Under the pieces are notes generated by a model. The model made no database searches. It was not told the origin of the DNA and saw only the letters and a list, made by a program, of their open reading frames with translations. Below are positions 36,462 through 47,894 of a stretch of 64,000 bases of DNA, one piece after another; within the stretch, counting starts at the first letter, position 1, and each line of letters begins with the position of its first letter. Source of the stretch: Chlamydomonas sphaeroides (taxonomy: Eukaryota > Chlorophyta > Chlorophyceae > Chlamydomonadales > Chlamydomonadaceae); the NCBI GenBank assembly GCA_001662425.1, contig BDDC01000226.1, positions 19,862 through 83,861 of the forward strand, in the 5' to 3' direction. Made by a program: the position numbers and the translations under genes.

Positions 36462-38898
36462 CTATCTCAGCAGCACGCATGGTGTCATGCCGTGCACTGC
36501 TGCCGCCACACGGCCGCCATGTGAGCCACCTGTCGCAGGCTGCGGCGGACGCTCAACTCCATGAGCACCAGCGGAACCTGACGGAAGCAGGCAGGGCGGC
36601 GCCGCAGGTTGCTTGAGGCTCGAGGTCGTGGCAATGAGCACCGGCAGCCTAGGCCGACGTGCCCTTCCGTACGCACGGCACTCGCGCACCTGCACCATGC
36701 CGTACGCCGTGGCGGCGGTGCCGACCACCGCGCCTGCGCTCCCAAGCGCCACACGCGCCCAGCAGCGGAGGTCGCTGCGCGGCGCCGCCAGGCAGGCCAG
36801 CACGCCCAGCAGGCTCGCCAGCGCCAGCACGCCGCAGGCCGCGCCCAACCACCGGCGCACCGCGGCGCGCGCCACACTGCACGCGCAGCCGCGCTGCAGC
36901 TCCTCCTCCGCCAACTGCAGCAGCCGAGCGCCGCGTGAGGCAGCCGCGCTAGCGCCGGACTCCTGGAGCGCCGCGGCAGCGGCCACGTGACGCGCCTTGG
37001 TGGCCTTGGTAGCGCCCGTGCAATTGGCGAAGGACACGTGCGCGGGCTGGCAGGCCCTGGGGCTGCCCCATTGCGTGTCATCCGAGCCGAGCGAGCCGCA
37101 GGAGCTGGCCGAGCTGATGGAGCGGTGGAGGGACGCCTCGTCCCCAGTTTCCGAGGAAGTCGTGTCCTGCCAGCAGGGCTGCGCGTCAGCAGCCGGCCGC
37201 TGCGTGAGCGGCTGCGCTTGGGAGGCAGCCCGGCACGCCACCACCACCCGCACCGCATGGTGGTCTGTGGAGTTGGGGACGCAGGCAGCGGCAGGCATGG
37301 CGTGACATACAGTCGTAAGTGGCTGTTACGGCTGCTGTAGGACCCCCATGTGCCCGTGGCCGCGTGAGTGGCGTGCGCAATGTGCCTGCTAAGGGGTCGC
37401 GCGCCCGAGCCTGGCCGCGAACAGTGCACGCACCGCTGTAGTTGAGGTGGGAGCCAGGTATGCGGCGTAGCGTCGTCTCAGCGGACAGCACCTGCAGCAG
37501 GGGCACAGGGAGAGGGGCGCGCCAGGAGGGGGCTCCAGGTTAGCCATTCGCCCGGAGTCGTGCGTCCCTAAGCGCCGAGCCCTGGTATTCGCAGGCTCGC
37601 AGGTTCAGGGGTTTGGCTTCGTTGTTTGGATTTTTTATGGTGCGGTAGATGGTAAATGGGTGCGTCGTGCGCCGCCTCGCCCCACCTGCGCATTGGTCCA
37701 CACGTGGTCCACGCGCTCGGGTACATAGCCACCGATGATGCTGCCTGCGGTAAGGCGGAGGGGTGCACTCGTCACGCTGCCGTACGCCGTACGGCGCACA
37801 CGCTCTCAGGCACGCACCCGTGTATACGTTGGTGGGGCAGCCGCATGTGTAGCCGGCCGGGTCCAGCGGGCAGTGGCCTGCCGCCTGCCAGGCGTCCGTC
37901 AGACTGGGCAGGAGCTCCGCGAGCAGTTGCGCTTCCAGGTTGTGGTACGGCACATTCCAGTCGCCGGCTGCGGGGTAGGTACAAGGGTATAAGGGGAGAC
38001 GGACTTCACTGACTTCCACGCTGGTTCTACAAAAGAAGGGGAGACGGACGGGCTTCATCGACGTGTCGCGCCCAAGGACGTAGGCAAGCTCAGCAGTAAA
38101 ATCCCCCACGCACCTGCGATGACGAGATCGCCGCGTGCAGCAGCTCGCTCCACGTACGGCTTCATGAAGCTCACAGCCTCGAGCACGTTGGCGGTGCGGA
38201 AGGGCGCGAAGGTGTCTGTCGGGACCAGCACGTCCGGCAGCACCTCGTCCGGCGTCACGCTGTGCACCCAGTTGGCGTGCGTGTGCGTGTTGAAGCAGTG
38301 CGCTACGGAGCCGCTGGGCAGCGATACGCGAGCGTAGCCGATGCCCTTGCCTGTGGGGTGCGGGGGTCGGCCAGTGCACATCAGATGCCATAGTATGGCA
38401 ATTGGCAAGGGTACTCGGTCACGAGTGTTAAGCATGATACGTAACACTCACCCGACATCGCCTCGCCCACGATGGCACCGGGCTCGCCGCGCGCCGAGTA
38501 GACGCGGTACGCGATGTCGATGATGGGAAATCGGCTGAACAGGACAAGACCCGAGCCCAGCGTGCCGCCATCGAAAGCAGTCGAATGAACGAGGCCAGCC
38601 TGCGTTCATAGACCATGTTTCTTAGTGCATGTTTGCTTCGGCAGGTACATCTGTCAATGTCTGGCAAACGATCGCACGCTTGCCGGAGAGACCAACTTGC
38701 CTGCGCAGCGGCTTGTGCGAGAAGCTGTGCGTAGCTCTCGGTCCACACCTCTTGCAGAAACACCAGGTCCTGTGGCAAGGGATGACCGGACGCGTCGTCC
38801 GGTGGTTGGAGGAACTCGTGCAAGTCGCGCCCCTTGCTTGCGTACCAGGCCGTGACCAGAGCTGCGAAAGTACTCCGCCAGCTTCCTGCAGCAGGCAT
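36462..38898 (-). CDS. Neutral sphingomyelinase, SMPD2 (nSMase1) type; N-terminus unresolved
   Basis: Family members hydrolyse sphingomyelin or related phospholipids with an Mg-dependent endonuclease/exonuclease/phosphatase fold, anchored by two C-terminal membrane helices. Exons joined in frame: 38898-38701, 38599-38452, 38350-38114, 37967-37818, 37744-37686, 37491-37434 and 37264-36462. Visible motifs in order: DLVFLQEVWTE (metal-binding Glu), GSGLVLFSRFPI, GYARVSLPSGSVAHCFNTHT, AGDWNVPYHN, PERVDHVW and SHLNYSDHHAVRV (catalytic Asp-His). Two hydrophobic segments follow near the C-terminus (about 36851-36783 and 36752-36692), separated by a short loop and ending MVQVREC, the same layout as SMPD2. 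The first intron uses a GC donor (CAG/GCAAGT at 38700). The first strand with its conserved Asn is missing, so a 5' exon should lie above 38898; the ATG at 38898 is only a placeholder start. Confidence 0.8.
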
Positions 38899-40366
38899 AG
38901 GGCACGGTGGGAACAGGAGTTAACGTTGCGCAACGAGCTCAGTGCAGCGAGGCCTGCGCATGGACCTCACCCTAGCCTGAGCTCGTGGTCTTTTGACGCC
39001 AGCGGCAGCGCCCAAGCATTGAAGCTCAACACTGAAAGCTGCGCTGATGACATGCTGACGCTTTGGCAGATATGCCTCTACACAGCGGCGCGCAACGACA
39101 TATACTCACGCTTGGATCGCATGTGTTTCTTCGCATGTGGTGTGGGGCTAGGTGCGGCTGGCCGCACGCTTGCGGCATTGGTCGCTGGTTCGGGTCGCGA
39201 TACCAAATGCGATCCCCTCGATGCAGCGGGGTGTTCCAAAACTCGGATATGCGCCCTTTTGAAAGCTCCATATCAGCCATACCGCTGCGGCGCCGTTACC
39301 GACTCCGCGCGTCCAGTCCGTGACGCAACGACGCCGATACGAGGGTGCCGTCCTCGTCGGCCGCTGAAAGCTAATGGCAGTTTTGTGAGCATACACGTCA
39401 TGCTTGCAGCAAAGGGCTGACCATGAACGAAAGGCAACTAGCAAACCGAGGCTGGTGGCAAGGCTGCATCCCGATGCCATCCTACTCCGTCGCGACAGCC
39501 TCTACTTGTCTTGGGCCGCTATCCTATGTCGGTACCCTCCTCCCGAGACAATTATGGTGCCAGGACGCCACCCGGCGGCATGCAGAGCAGGGATTAGTGG
39601 AACCCCGTGTCTGCCAAACCGTCTGCACGCGCACCAACCCGCGCCTCCCTCCGAACTGCGCAGATGCGCACACGCTGGGATACGGCTCTCGGCTGAGCTC
39701 TCTTCTTGCACCGCCTGATGCCGGACAGGTACAGGCCATTAACGCAACCGCATGCCCGCCCTCCTCATCCGCCCGCACCCCGGCCGCCCGCGGGCCGCTG
39801 TATCTCCCCCCGTGCTTCGTTAGGACCTCCCAGTCGGCCCGCCGATGCCCCTCAAGCCATGCGACCTCCCGCGACACCCCAGGCCGCCCCTCCCACAGCG
39901 CTCCGGTTGGCCCCCGGCCACGCACGTGCCAACGCAATGTCTCGAATGTACTGCACCCCACACCGTAGCCGCCACCCCGAACGGGAGCCTGCCCCACGGG
40001 CCCTTGCGGCCCAAGCGCACTAGCCCACACCGTCACGCTGCCGCAGCACTCACACACACCATGTACGTAACAAACAGACGCCCCGTCATCAGTCCGCACA
40101 CGGCAGCAGCCCCGCCAGTTCAAGTCGTCGTCCAGCGCTCTACACCTGCTGCAGCCCAAGTACGTGTCCCCAGCTGCGGCCCGCGCCCCGGCGCCGCTTG
40201 TCCCCATGCCACCGGCCACGCCAACACACCCCACCTCCCAACCCGCAGTGCCAGCCGTGCAGCCCCGCAGTGCCTGTCCCCGCCGCGACCAGTCAACCCC
40301 ATGGCCGCGAGCGCGCTCACACAGTCAAGGGAGCGTCCCGCAGCGGCGCCCCGTGCCATTGCGCCA
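38899..40366. other. Region between two minus-strand genes
   Basis: About 1.5 kb. It should contain the missing first exon(s) and promoter of the sphingomyelinase and the 3' UTR of the coiled-coil gene. A minus-strand open frame starting at 39480 begins with a hydrophobic stretch (SLATSLGLLVAFRSW) and could be a leader exon, but I could not join it in phase to 38898. No independent gene is supported. Confidence 0.35.
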
Positions 40367-43300
40367 TCACACCTCCGTGACATCCACCTGAGGGGCAGGG
40401 CGGCGGGGAGCAGGGCCAGCGTCGGCAAATCTAGCCGAGGACGATTCCGTACGGACGGGCACTCCGCCACCCCCTCTTCTGCCGCTGATCCGCGACACGC
40501 CCCGTCGCATGCGGCAGCGCCGCCGCCCCATCCCTCGCCCGGCCTCACCTCGTACGTGAGCATGAACTGCTGCTTAAGCTCCTGCATGCGCGCGCGGTAC
40601 TCCTCCAGCAGCGCCGCCGCCTCGCCCATCCAGCCGTCGCGGCTGGCGGCCAGGCCCTTCAGGTGCTCCGCGCGGATGGTGGCCAGCGCGTCGCGGTGCC
40701 GCGCCTCGCTCTCCTCGTACTGCCGCCGCAGCTCCGGCAGGCCCCGCGAGTCGTAATGGCCGCCCGCAGCCGCCTGGGTTCGGAGGAGAACCACGGGTCG
40801 GAGCGGAAGGGGGCGGTGTCAGCTCTCGCCGTGTCGGTGAGGCCCCCAGCACCGCGCCTGCCACCCCCACGCCGTGACCTGCACCCAAACCCCATGCATC
40901 GCAAAGCCCCACTACGATACGACGCCCGAGCCCGCACGCGCAGTGACCCACCATGGCCGCCTCGTGCGCCGCCAGCCCCGAGCTGTAGGCCGCCGCGTGG
41001 TGCTGCCGCATGGCGCCGTGCCGCGGCACCAGCGCCCGCAGGCTGCTCTCGGCCGCCTCCAGCGCCGCCACGTGCTCGTTGCGCAGGTTGGCGGCGGCGC
41101 GCGTGTAGGCGGCCTGCGCCTCCGCCAGCCCCACCTCGCCCGACGGCAGCACGCGCTCCAGGAAGGACGCCAGCAGGCCCTGCAGCTTGTTGGCCGCGGA
41201 CATCTGGCAGCAGCAGGGGATGGGAGAGGTTAGGCGGGAGGCTGCAATCGCTGACGGGGCATCTGTTTGTGTCGCTCCCCGGCTCCAGCCGTCCACAGTC
41301 TGGTCGCCGCCTGCCCTGAAGGCCATGCCTTCCGGCCCCAGCCCGCGCCTTCCCAGCGCCCTTGCACGGCCATGAGCCACCGCCCCATGCGCACCCTCAC
41401 CTCCTCCCCGGGGCCCTTCCCTACCGCTTCCCTACCGCTTCCCTACCGCCCACCATCCCCCATTCCCCTCCCCCCGCCTCCCCGCCCACACCTGCAGCGC
41501 CTCCAGCTGCCGCCCCAGCCGCTCGCCCTCGCCCATGATGTCCGAGTGCGCCGCCATCAGCGCCTGCCGCTGGCCCGCGTGCCACGCCTCCGCCTCTTCC
41601 ACGCAGCCCGCCAGGTGGCTCAGCGCCGCCGATTGGTGCTGCGCCAGCGCGCCCATGATGGCCGCAAACGTCTGCGCCCACGACTGCACCTCGCCGCTGC
41701 GGGCCGATATGCCCTGCGGAGCGGAACCGGTTCGCGGAGGCCGAGTAAGTGGCGGTGAGCGGCGGCGCGGCGGCAGCCAGGGGCCGGGGTGTGAGTGGCA
41801 AGGCGCTGCCGCAGCCCTGTCCGGCAAAGGCCCCAGGGCCACTTCCGTACAGCACCGCATGCGCGTCAGCCTTGCCAACCGCCCGCGGCACCTTGCACCC
41901 CTTCTCAACCCCTGCTCAGCCCTTCCCCCACCCTCCCCCAGCCCTCCCCCATTCCCCGTCAGCCCCTGCTCAGCCCCTCCTCAGCCCCTGCTCAGCCCTC
42001 CCCGCCAGCCTCCCCGCCAGCCTCCCCTCAGCCCACCTGGTCGTGCAGCGACCTGGTGCGGCCCATGTACTTGTCGTGCATGGCCTCCAGCCGCGCAAAG
42101 TCGCTGTTGCGCGCGGCCGCGTCGGCCGGCGTGGCGGTGCGCCCCGGCGAGGGCGGCGACGACAGCGACAGCCCTGCCATGCCCGACGGGTTGGCCAGCG
42201 GCCGGATGGTGTACTGCGACATGGCGGACGCCGCGGCTGCGGGCAGGAGCGATGATTGGGACACACAGAGAGCATGGGAGGAGGCGCAGCCTCAGCGCAT
42301 GGGCACTCAGATGCCGCTCCTCCAGGCGGGTCAAGGCGGTGCTCAATCATCCATGCCCGTGAAGCCCCGGGGCCCCGGCGCACCGTTCTCCAGCGTTTTG
42401 AGGAAGGCGTTGGGCTGCACCTGGCCCATGCTGTGGCTCTGCGCCTGGTCACCCGACAGCGAGCGCTGGCCGGGGATGCCGGGGGCCGAGATGGTGGGCG
42501 AGCCGTTGCTGGCCAGCGGCGGCAGCGGCGCGGCGGCCGAGGCGGCGGGCGCCGGGAAGTCGACCTTGGCCCCGGCGAAGCGCCGCTGCTGCAGCTCCAT
42601 GTGCCGCCGGGCGGCCTCCTTGACCAGCAAGGAGTAGTCGACACGGAGCTGCGGGGTTTGGGGTTGGGGTTGGATGAATGGGTGTGTGGAGGTGTGCGTG
42701 GGGGTGTGGGCAGCCAGTTGTGAGAGCTGGGGCGCGGGCCGGGTGGCGGTGGTGCGCGGCTGTGCAGAGGGTGGCGGCGCGTACCTGAGCTATCCGCTGG
42801 ACATGCCGCGAGACGATTTCTTCGAGCATGTTCTGGTACTCCTCGACCTGCGGGTGCAGCGGAGGGTACGGTCAGAGGACGAAGAGTTCGGGGTGCTGCC
42901 GGCGTTGCACGAGCAGCAAGTAGGCGCGGGGGGGGGCCGTGCCCGCGGCGCACCTCTAGCATATGCTGCTCCTGCAGTACTGGCAGCTCCGCTAATGCTT
43001 TGTTGTGCGCAGCGTGGTAGTCGATGGCGTACTGTTCGGTTTGGCCGATGAAATGGTTGCGGTTTTTCCGGAGGGTGCTGGGGAAGGGAAAGCGGAAGGG
43101 GGACGGCGGGGTGGCAGCGGTCAGCCCACGTGCGCGAGTTCGTGCGCTGGCTCGATGCTGCTGTTCCCGAAGCTCTTGCAACTTCGGCTGGCTTGCAGGA
43201 AGCTCACAGCGCTTTCGATGGCACGCATGGGAACGCTCGCGCCTGGCTTACTTCTCATGTGATGTTTGGAATTGAGACATGCCGCCACCCGTGTAGTTCC

Positions 43301-43520
43301 CTGGTGAGGCTGTCCCCGGCGGCGAGCTATTCGCTGTTCCTGGTGCCCCATTCAAGTAGCCCGTCCCTAGACCAGAGCGCTTCGTGCTTGGAGAAGGAGC
43401 ACCGCTGAAGTCGCTTTGGCCCATTCCTCGGAGCGGCGACCCTGGCACTGACAGCACGCTTCGTTCCCCGTACATTGTCGACGCTGGACGCTGCCCGGTG
43501 AGTAGGGGCAACGTCTTCAT
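40367..43520 (-). CDS. Coiled-coil protein of unknown function, 546 residues
   Basis: Nine exons join in frame: 43520-43252, 43077-42954, 42847-42785, 42648-42384, 42236-42037, 41713-41492, 41203-40952, 40773-40549 and 40387-40367. The first about 90 residues are Ser/Gly/Pro-rich and disordered (MKTLPLLTGQRPASTMYGER). The rest alternates predicted helices rich in Ala, Glu, Gln and His (EQYAIDYHAAHNKALAELPV, EYQNMLEEIVSRHVQRIAQL, ELRRQYEESEARHRDALATI) with one disordered segment around residues 190-240. It ends ...FMLTYEVDVTEV, the last six residues coming from a 21-nt final exon. No catalytic motif, membrane segment or named domain is recognised. Clean phase continuity across eight introns argues that it is real. 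A structural, possibly cytoskeletal, role is only a guess from composition. Confidence 0.7.
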
Positions 43521-45359
43521 TTTGCTTGCGCTGCCTATAAGGCCCTGGGGGCGAAGTGAGCTGTTTCCCTAGCCCGCTCTTCTGTGGTCGGCCGATGGAA
43601 GGGGTGCAATTTGTGCAAACGTCGTTGCGAGTGCCTGAAGTTGTCTCCTCTACACTGGTCAGCAGATAAGAAGCATGTTGCTTCGGGTGCACGAGCGGCT
43701 GGTATGAGGGATTGGCCTCTAAGGCACGACGACCCAGCGTGCCGTCGTACAAATCCGCCCTGAGCCCCTTGGGCCCCTCCCCTATTACATGTAATTCGAT
43801 TTCACAATGATATTCAAGCCATCCAATATGCTGTGTGCTATCGTTTCTGTCCACTCCCCTCATCAAACACTGGCCGGGTGTGGGGTCAGGTGTTCCAGCC
43901 GTCGGCTTACCAGGTAACCCTCCAACCTTACCACTGCAATGCTGGGCAGGCTCTTCCCTGCTGCAGGGCAGCACGGGACGGGGCGGGCGGCATCGAGGGG
44001 ACTGATACGGACGCTTGCGTGCGCCATGGGCTATATAGGAGGCCCTGGTATCCTCAGCTGCCACGTGGCTCACTGCGCCGTTCCAGGAAATCTGATACCA
44101 GATGGACAAGATGGCCCCATCCGGAATGGGGTTTAAGGCGTAACCTCCCCCCCGTCCTTCATCTAGGCCTGCCGGCCGCCCCCACCAATTGGGCTACTTC
44201 CGTAAGGCGTTTGAACTCAGGCTCCCTACCACCCCCTCAACCAGCGCTCTACGTGCTGGCACTCATCTGGGGCGCGACCCCTGGCGCCTTCACCCGGACA
44301 TGGCCGGGGCACGCGCGAACGCGCAAAGTGTGGCGGCCCCCCCCCCGGCCTCGCGCTAGCACATCCTAAGGCCGTCATCGCAACAACCGCCGCCCAGCTA
44401 GCCAGCCAGGAACAGCCAGGAGGCAGGGCCCGCCCTACCTGCAAACTCAGCCCGCAACACCGCTACGCTTCCGCTTGGCACGGCCAGCTGCGGCTGAGCT
44501 CGGCCGCTTGCCGTGGGCGCTGCCGCCACCCCCGCTGCCGCTCGGCGCCTCGGCCCCGGAGGTGGTGGCAGAAGTGGACTCGCCCCGGCCCCCGACGTCA
44601 TTGCTCGGCCGGCTGCACTTGCCGCGGCCGCTGCCGCGGCCGCCTCCCGGGGCCCGGCCCTTCCCCGCCGCCATCGCCACCCCCGTCTCCGCCCTCGCCG
44701 GGCGAGCGGCGCGGCGGGCGCCTCAGGGCAGACGACAAACGGACACCAGACGGCAAACTCTGACGCGGCACTGCGCCTTGGGTCACTGATCAGTAGTCAC
44801 AGACTGCACATGCGTAACCTTTCCGGGCGTGAACGCCTGCAAATAGGAACCGACCTCTGCGGGCGCTTCGACTCCTGCCGGTTCACAAGTGATTGAAACC
44901 TCCCCAGCTGCGCATGGGTGCATGGCTCGCCTAAAAAAGAGGCCACCCTGACCAGACGAACACCGTCGGTCATTATGCGGTTGTCGCCGGGATTATTTTA
45001 GGGGTCTCTGGCACACCGACATCCGTGCCCTCACCCCACGTGCCGGACCTAGCCGCCCGAACTGCCTCAACGGCAGGAATGCACATCTCAACGCACGCCG
45101 CCGCTGCCGACGCTCTAGCTGTGTCGCGGCCGCTTGCGGCGGCCGCTTCCACCCCCTCCGTGCGGCAGGCAGCTGGGCCAGCAGGCGGCGGTGTTCCACG
45201 AAGGGCTGACCCCATTCTGGGCCTCGTGGAAGCCTGGCAATGCCGTACGCACCTCCGTGGCCGTACGTGGATGGCGTCCGACGTAGGCTGTCATACGAAG
45301 CTCGCGATTTCAGCTGTTGTGATGTAGAAGCTACCGTGCATGTACAATGGCAGGCTGGC
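43521..45359. other. Gene-poor region with a tRNA-like remnant
   Basis: About 1.8 kb. The part next to 43520 should be the promoter and 5' UTR of the coiled-coil gene. A minus-strand open frame of 260 codons (44109-43327) overlaps exon 1 of that gene in another frame and has no recognisable content. Around 44185-44270 there are tRNA-like boxes on the minus strand. A small basic open frame lies at 44447-44674. Confidence 0.4.
44447..44674 (-). CDS. Uncertain small basic ORF or first exon
   Basis: An ATG at 44674 opens about 75 codons: MAAGKGRAPGGGRG..., then a Ser/Thr/Gly-rich stretch, then a basic nuclear-signal-like end (AGRAKRKRSG) and a stop. A donor GTGTTG just before the stop would allow it to be a first exon, but no downstream exon could be found. 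It resembles the disordered N-termini of many algal nuclear proteins. It could equally be chance open frame in GC-rich DNA. Confidence 0.2.
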   Translation of the reverse strand: MAAGKGRAPGGGRGSGRGKCSRPSNDVGGRGESTSATTSGAEAPSGSGGGGSAHGKRPSSAAAGRAKRKRSGVAG

Positions 45360-46058
45360 CGTGAAGGAAGATGACCCCAAGCCGCGGCAGCCGCTCGTAG
45401 AACTCCACCGCGTAGCTGCGGACCGGCGGCGGAAAATGAATGGCTGGTCAACAATGTCATGTGCGTATGCCACGACCCAGCATACTGTCCTGGCAGGGCC
45501 TCGCCCGCAGCCACAGCCCCCTGGCGTCCTGACCGCGGCGGGCCCATGACCGCAGCGCGCAGCCCCGGCGGCCCCGCTGTCCTGGCCACCCCCTGACCTC
45601 CTGGCCCCGGCAACCATGGCTTCACTCGCGCGCCAAGAGACAAGTCCCAGCAGGCACATTGTCACAAGCTTGCACAGAGCAACAACACGTGCTAATCTAG
45701 AGAGCACACCGGCGGCACCCACGTGTAGAAGGCGACGGCGTCGCGCCCCCCCGGTTGGGCTGCGGGCAGGGGTCACGAGGGCAGCGAGGCCCCAGGGGCT
45801 CCTGTCACCGAGCCGCCCTCACCCACCCACCTGAACCCAAGCATCGCCTCTTGTGTGTCGTGCGTCTCGGTGTGCTGGGGCCAGCACGCCCCTTCGCCAA
45901 CCCCCACGTACCCCTACCCCGTCTACCCGCCCGCTCGCCGTCCACATCCACCAGCATGAACCGCTCGTGCGCCTCCACGCCGCACGGCAGCGACCAGCTC
46001 CTTGGCGGCAGCGCCTCGTCCAGGCGCCGGTACAGAAACACCTCGGCGTTGGACAGGC
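45360..46058 (-). pseudogene. Truncated, frameshifted DUF3431 gene copy
   Basis: Three exon remnants parallel those of the gene at 47895-51096. Exon 46058-45952 reads GLSNAEVFLYRRLDEALPPR, then WSLPCGVEAHERFML. Exon 45759-45723 reads PNR... and should give PNRGRDAVAFYT, but a run of seven G (minus strand) where five keep the frame makes it 37 nt instead of 35 and shifts the frame. Exon 45415 onward reads YAVEFYERLPRLGVIFLHGQ, but the GC donor of the intact copy is replaced by GCCATT and a stop follows. The downstream exons (SWHM onward) are not found. A homopolymer sequencing error could explain the shift, but not the lost donor and missing 3' half. Confidence 0.65.
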
Positions 46059-47894
46059 CTGCATAGGGCGGCGGGCCACACCTTGCATGGCGCTACATGC
46101 TGCTACGTGGTCGGTCGGCGACACCAGCCCCAGGCCTGCGGCGCAGCCAGCGGCCGGCGGCCTACAGCACAGCTGCGAGCTGTTGCCTTGGGCACGGCTC
46201 GCGGCCACAGCCAACACACAGCCGTGCATCGCGGTTGCTTGGTTTGCGTTCCTGGCCCAGACCGCCCCGGCATCGTAGTTCTTGTCGACACCTCTCCAAG
46301 CGTTACACCCTGCTGCCAGTCGCGGGAGGGTAATGCGCGCGCGCTACGGTGCACTCGTCACATGCAACCTGGCGCCAACATCGGCCAACATCGGCCGCGA
46401 CGCCCAGCCCCGAACAGCCACACCTAGCAGAATCCTATGGTCCATGCAAGCCCTCCAGTATATACTTGCCAGCAATGCGTCGCACAGGGTCTTAGCGCGC
46501 ATATTTTCCCCCATATCCGGTTCACAAGGACGCCAGCCGCCCATCCAGGGGGCTCCCCGGCGCCCATCCCTACCAGCTGCTCGACAGCCCTCCGCAGGCA
46601 GGCGGGCTGGACGCACACCTCCAGATACCGCTGGCTCGCAAGCACCCTCTCAGCCACAATGAACTTCTGCAGCCATCCTGCAGCGCACTGTTGCACACGG
46701 CCTGTCTTTCACCGCAGGAAGCGCACGTGGCCACCCTAGACTCCAGCCCTCGCCAGCACTACATAATGCGCACACCTAGACATACGGACCCAGCGCCCAA
46801 GGCCAAGCACAGTGACACCAAAGAGCTCCAAACATGGCTTTGTATATACCGCTCAAGCTACGAGCCCGATCCACACGTGGCCCATTGCAGCCCCGCGGCA
46901 TGACTCAGGCCCGACCATCACCATCCGGCCTGGACCGCCGAGCCGTCTCACAGCCCGCCCGGCACTGCACAATGCACCGGCAGATGCGCGTCAACGGGCA
47001 GCCGGCAGATCCAGAATCGCATTGCGAGCCGCACACCATTGCCATGCACATAGCGACTCACGATCTCACAAGCAGCCCATGCCTCGGCCTGCCGCCGCCA
47101 GGAGGCAGCTCGCCATGTTGTGCCCCTCCTGCCCGGCGCACGAGCGCGCCCGCAGCACCACAATCCGTTAAATAACATAGCAAATGCCACAATGCCATCG
47201 CTGCTGCGGCGCGCTGAGCCGCTGCAGCAGCAGCTGCTGACGGCCGGCGCTGCTAGCGGCGCTTCAGGACCGGCCGGGGGCAGGTCCTGCCCGCCACCCG
47301 GCACCAGCGCGCGCCGGCATCCATAAAAAGTCCGTTCAGGTCGCAACCAAGTTACCCACACAAGCCAGCCCCGATAACAACACATGCGAGTGCGGGCAGC
47401 GTTCCCCGCTGCTTGCTGCTTGCCGCTGCTTGTTGATCGTTCAGCCCCCGCCTCGTCGCCCTCCGGTGCGATCGCGCACGGTGCGCTCCTTTGCTGTTCC
47501 CTGCTCCTCTCCTGACGCCCGCCGCTCGACGCATGCCACCGCGGCTCCGCATTCCAAGATGCGGGGAACCCCATGTCAGGTCCCCAACATTGGCCGGAAG
47601 CACGGCCGCGCTAGGGTCATGAGTACCAGACACCGGCCTGACACTGCGGAAAAGGAAGCCAGCCACGACGGCGCCAAGCCGCTGCGCGCCTGCGGCCGCC
47701 GGCTGCCACCTCCGGACGCCTCGATGCCGCGCATTGTCACGGCTGGTGCCCGCGGCTCCTCCGCGACTGCCACGTCGGCCCAAGCAGATGCCTTCGCCTC
47801 CCCACAGCGCCTTGCGCCAGGGCGTTGCGCTTGCGGCGGGCCTGACGGCCAGCGGCTGCTGCGCGGCGGCGCCCGCCGCCCTGCTGCGCTGCGC
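46059..47894. other. Region between the DUF3431 copies
   Basis: About 1.8 kb. A minus-strand segment at about 46600-46670 (LQKFIVAER) may be the decayed counterpart of the HIVIGSFE exon of the intact copy. A 208-codon minus-strand open frame (47574-46948) has no recognisable domain and unusual Cys/Trp content, and is more likely non-coding. The rest should be the 3' UTR of the intact copy. Confidence 0.35.

Noticed and set aside
43327..44109. 260-codon minus-strand open frame
   Set aside because: It overlaps exon 1 of the coiled-coil gene in a different frame, has no recognisable motifs and no splice links; most likely chance openness in promoter/5' UTR DNA.
44180..44275. Functional tRNA gene on the minus strand
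   Set aside because: Acceptor, anticodon and T stems do not pair; only isolated box-like words are present.
46948..47574. 208-codon minus-strand open frame
   Set aside because: No family resemblance, odd Cys/Trp/Arg content, and it lies where the 3' flank of the DUF3431 gene is expected.
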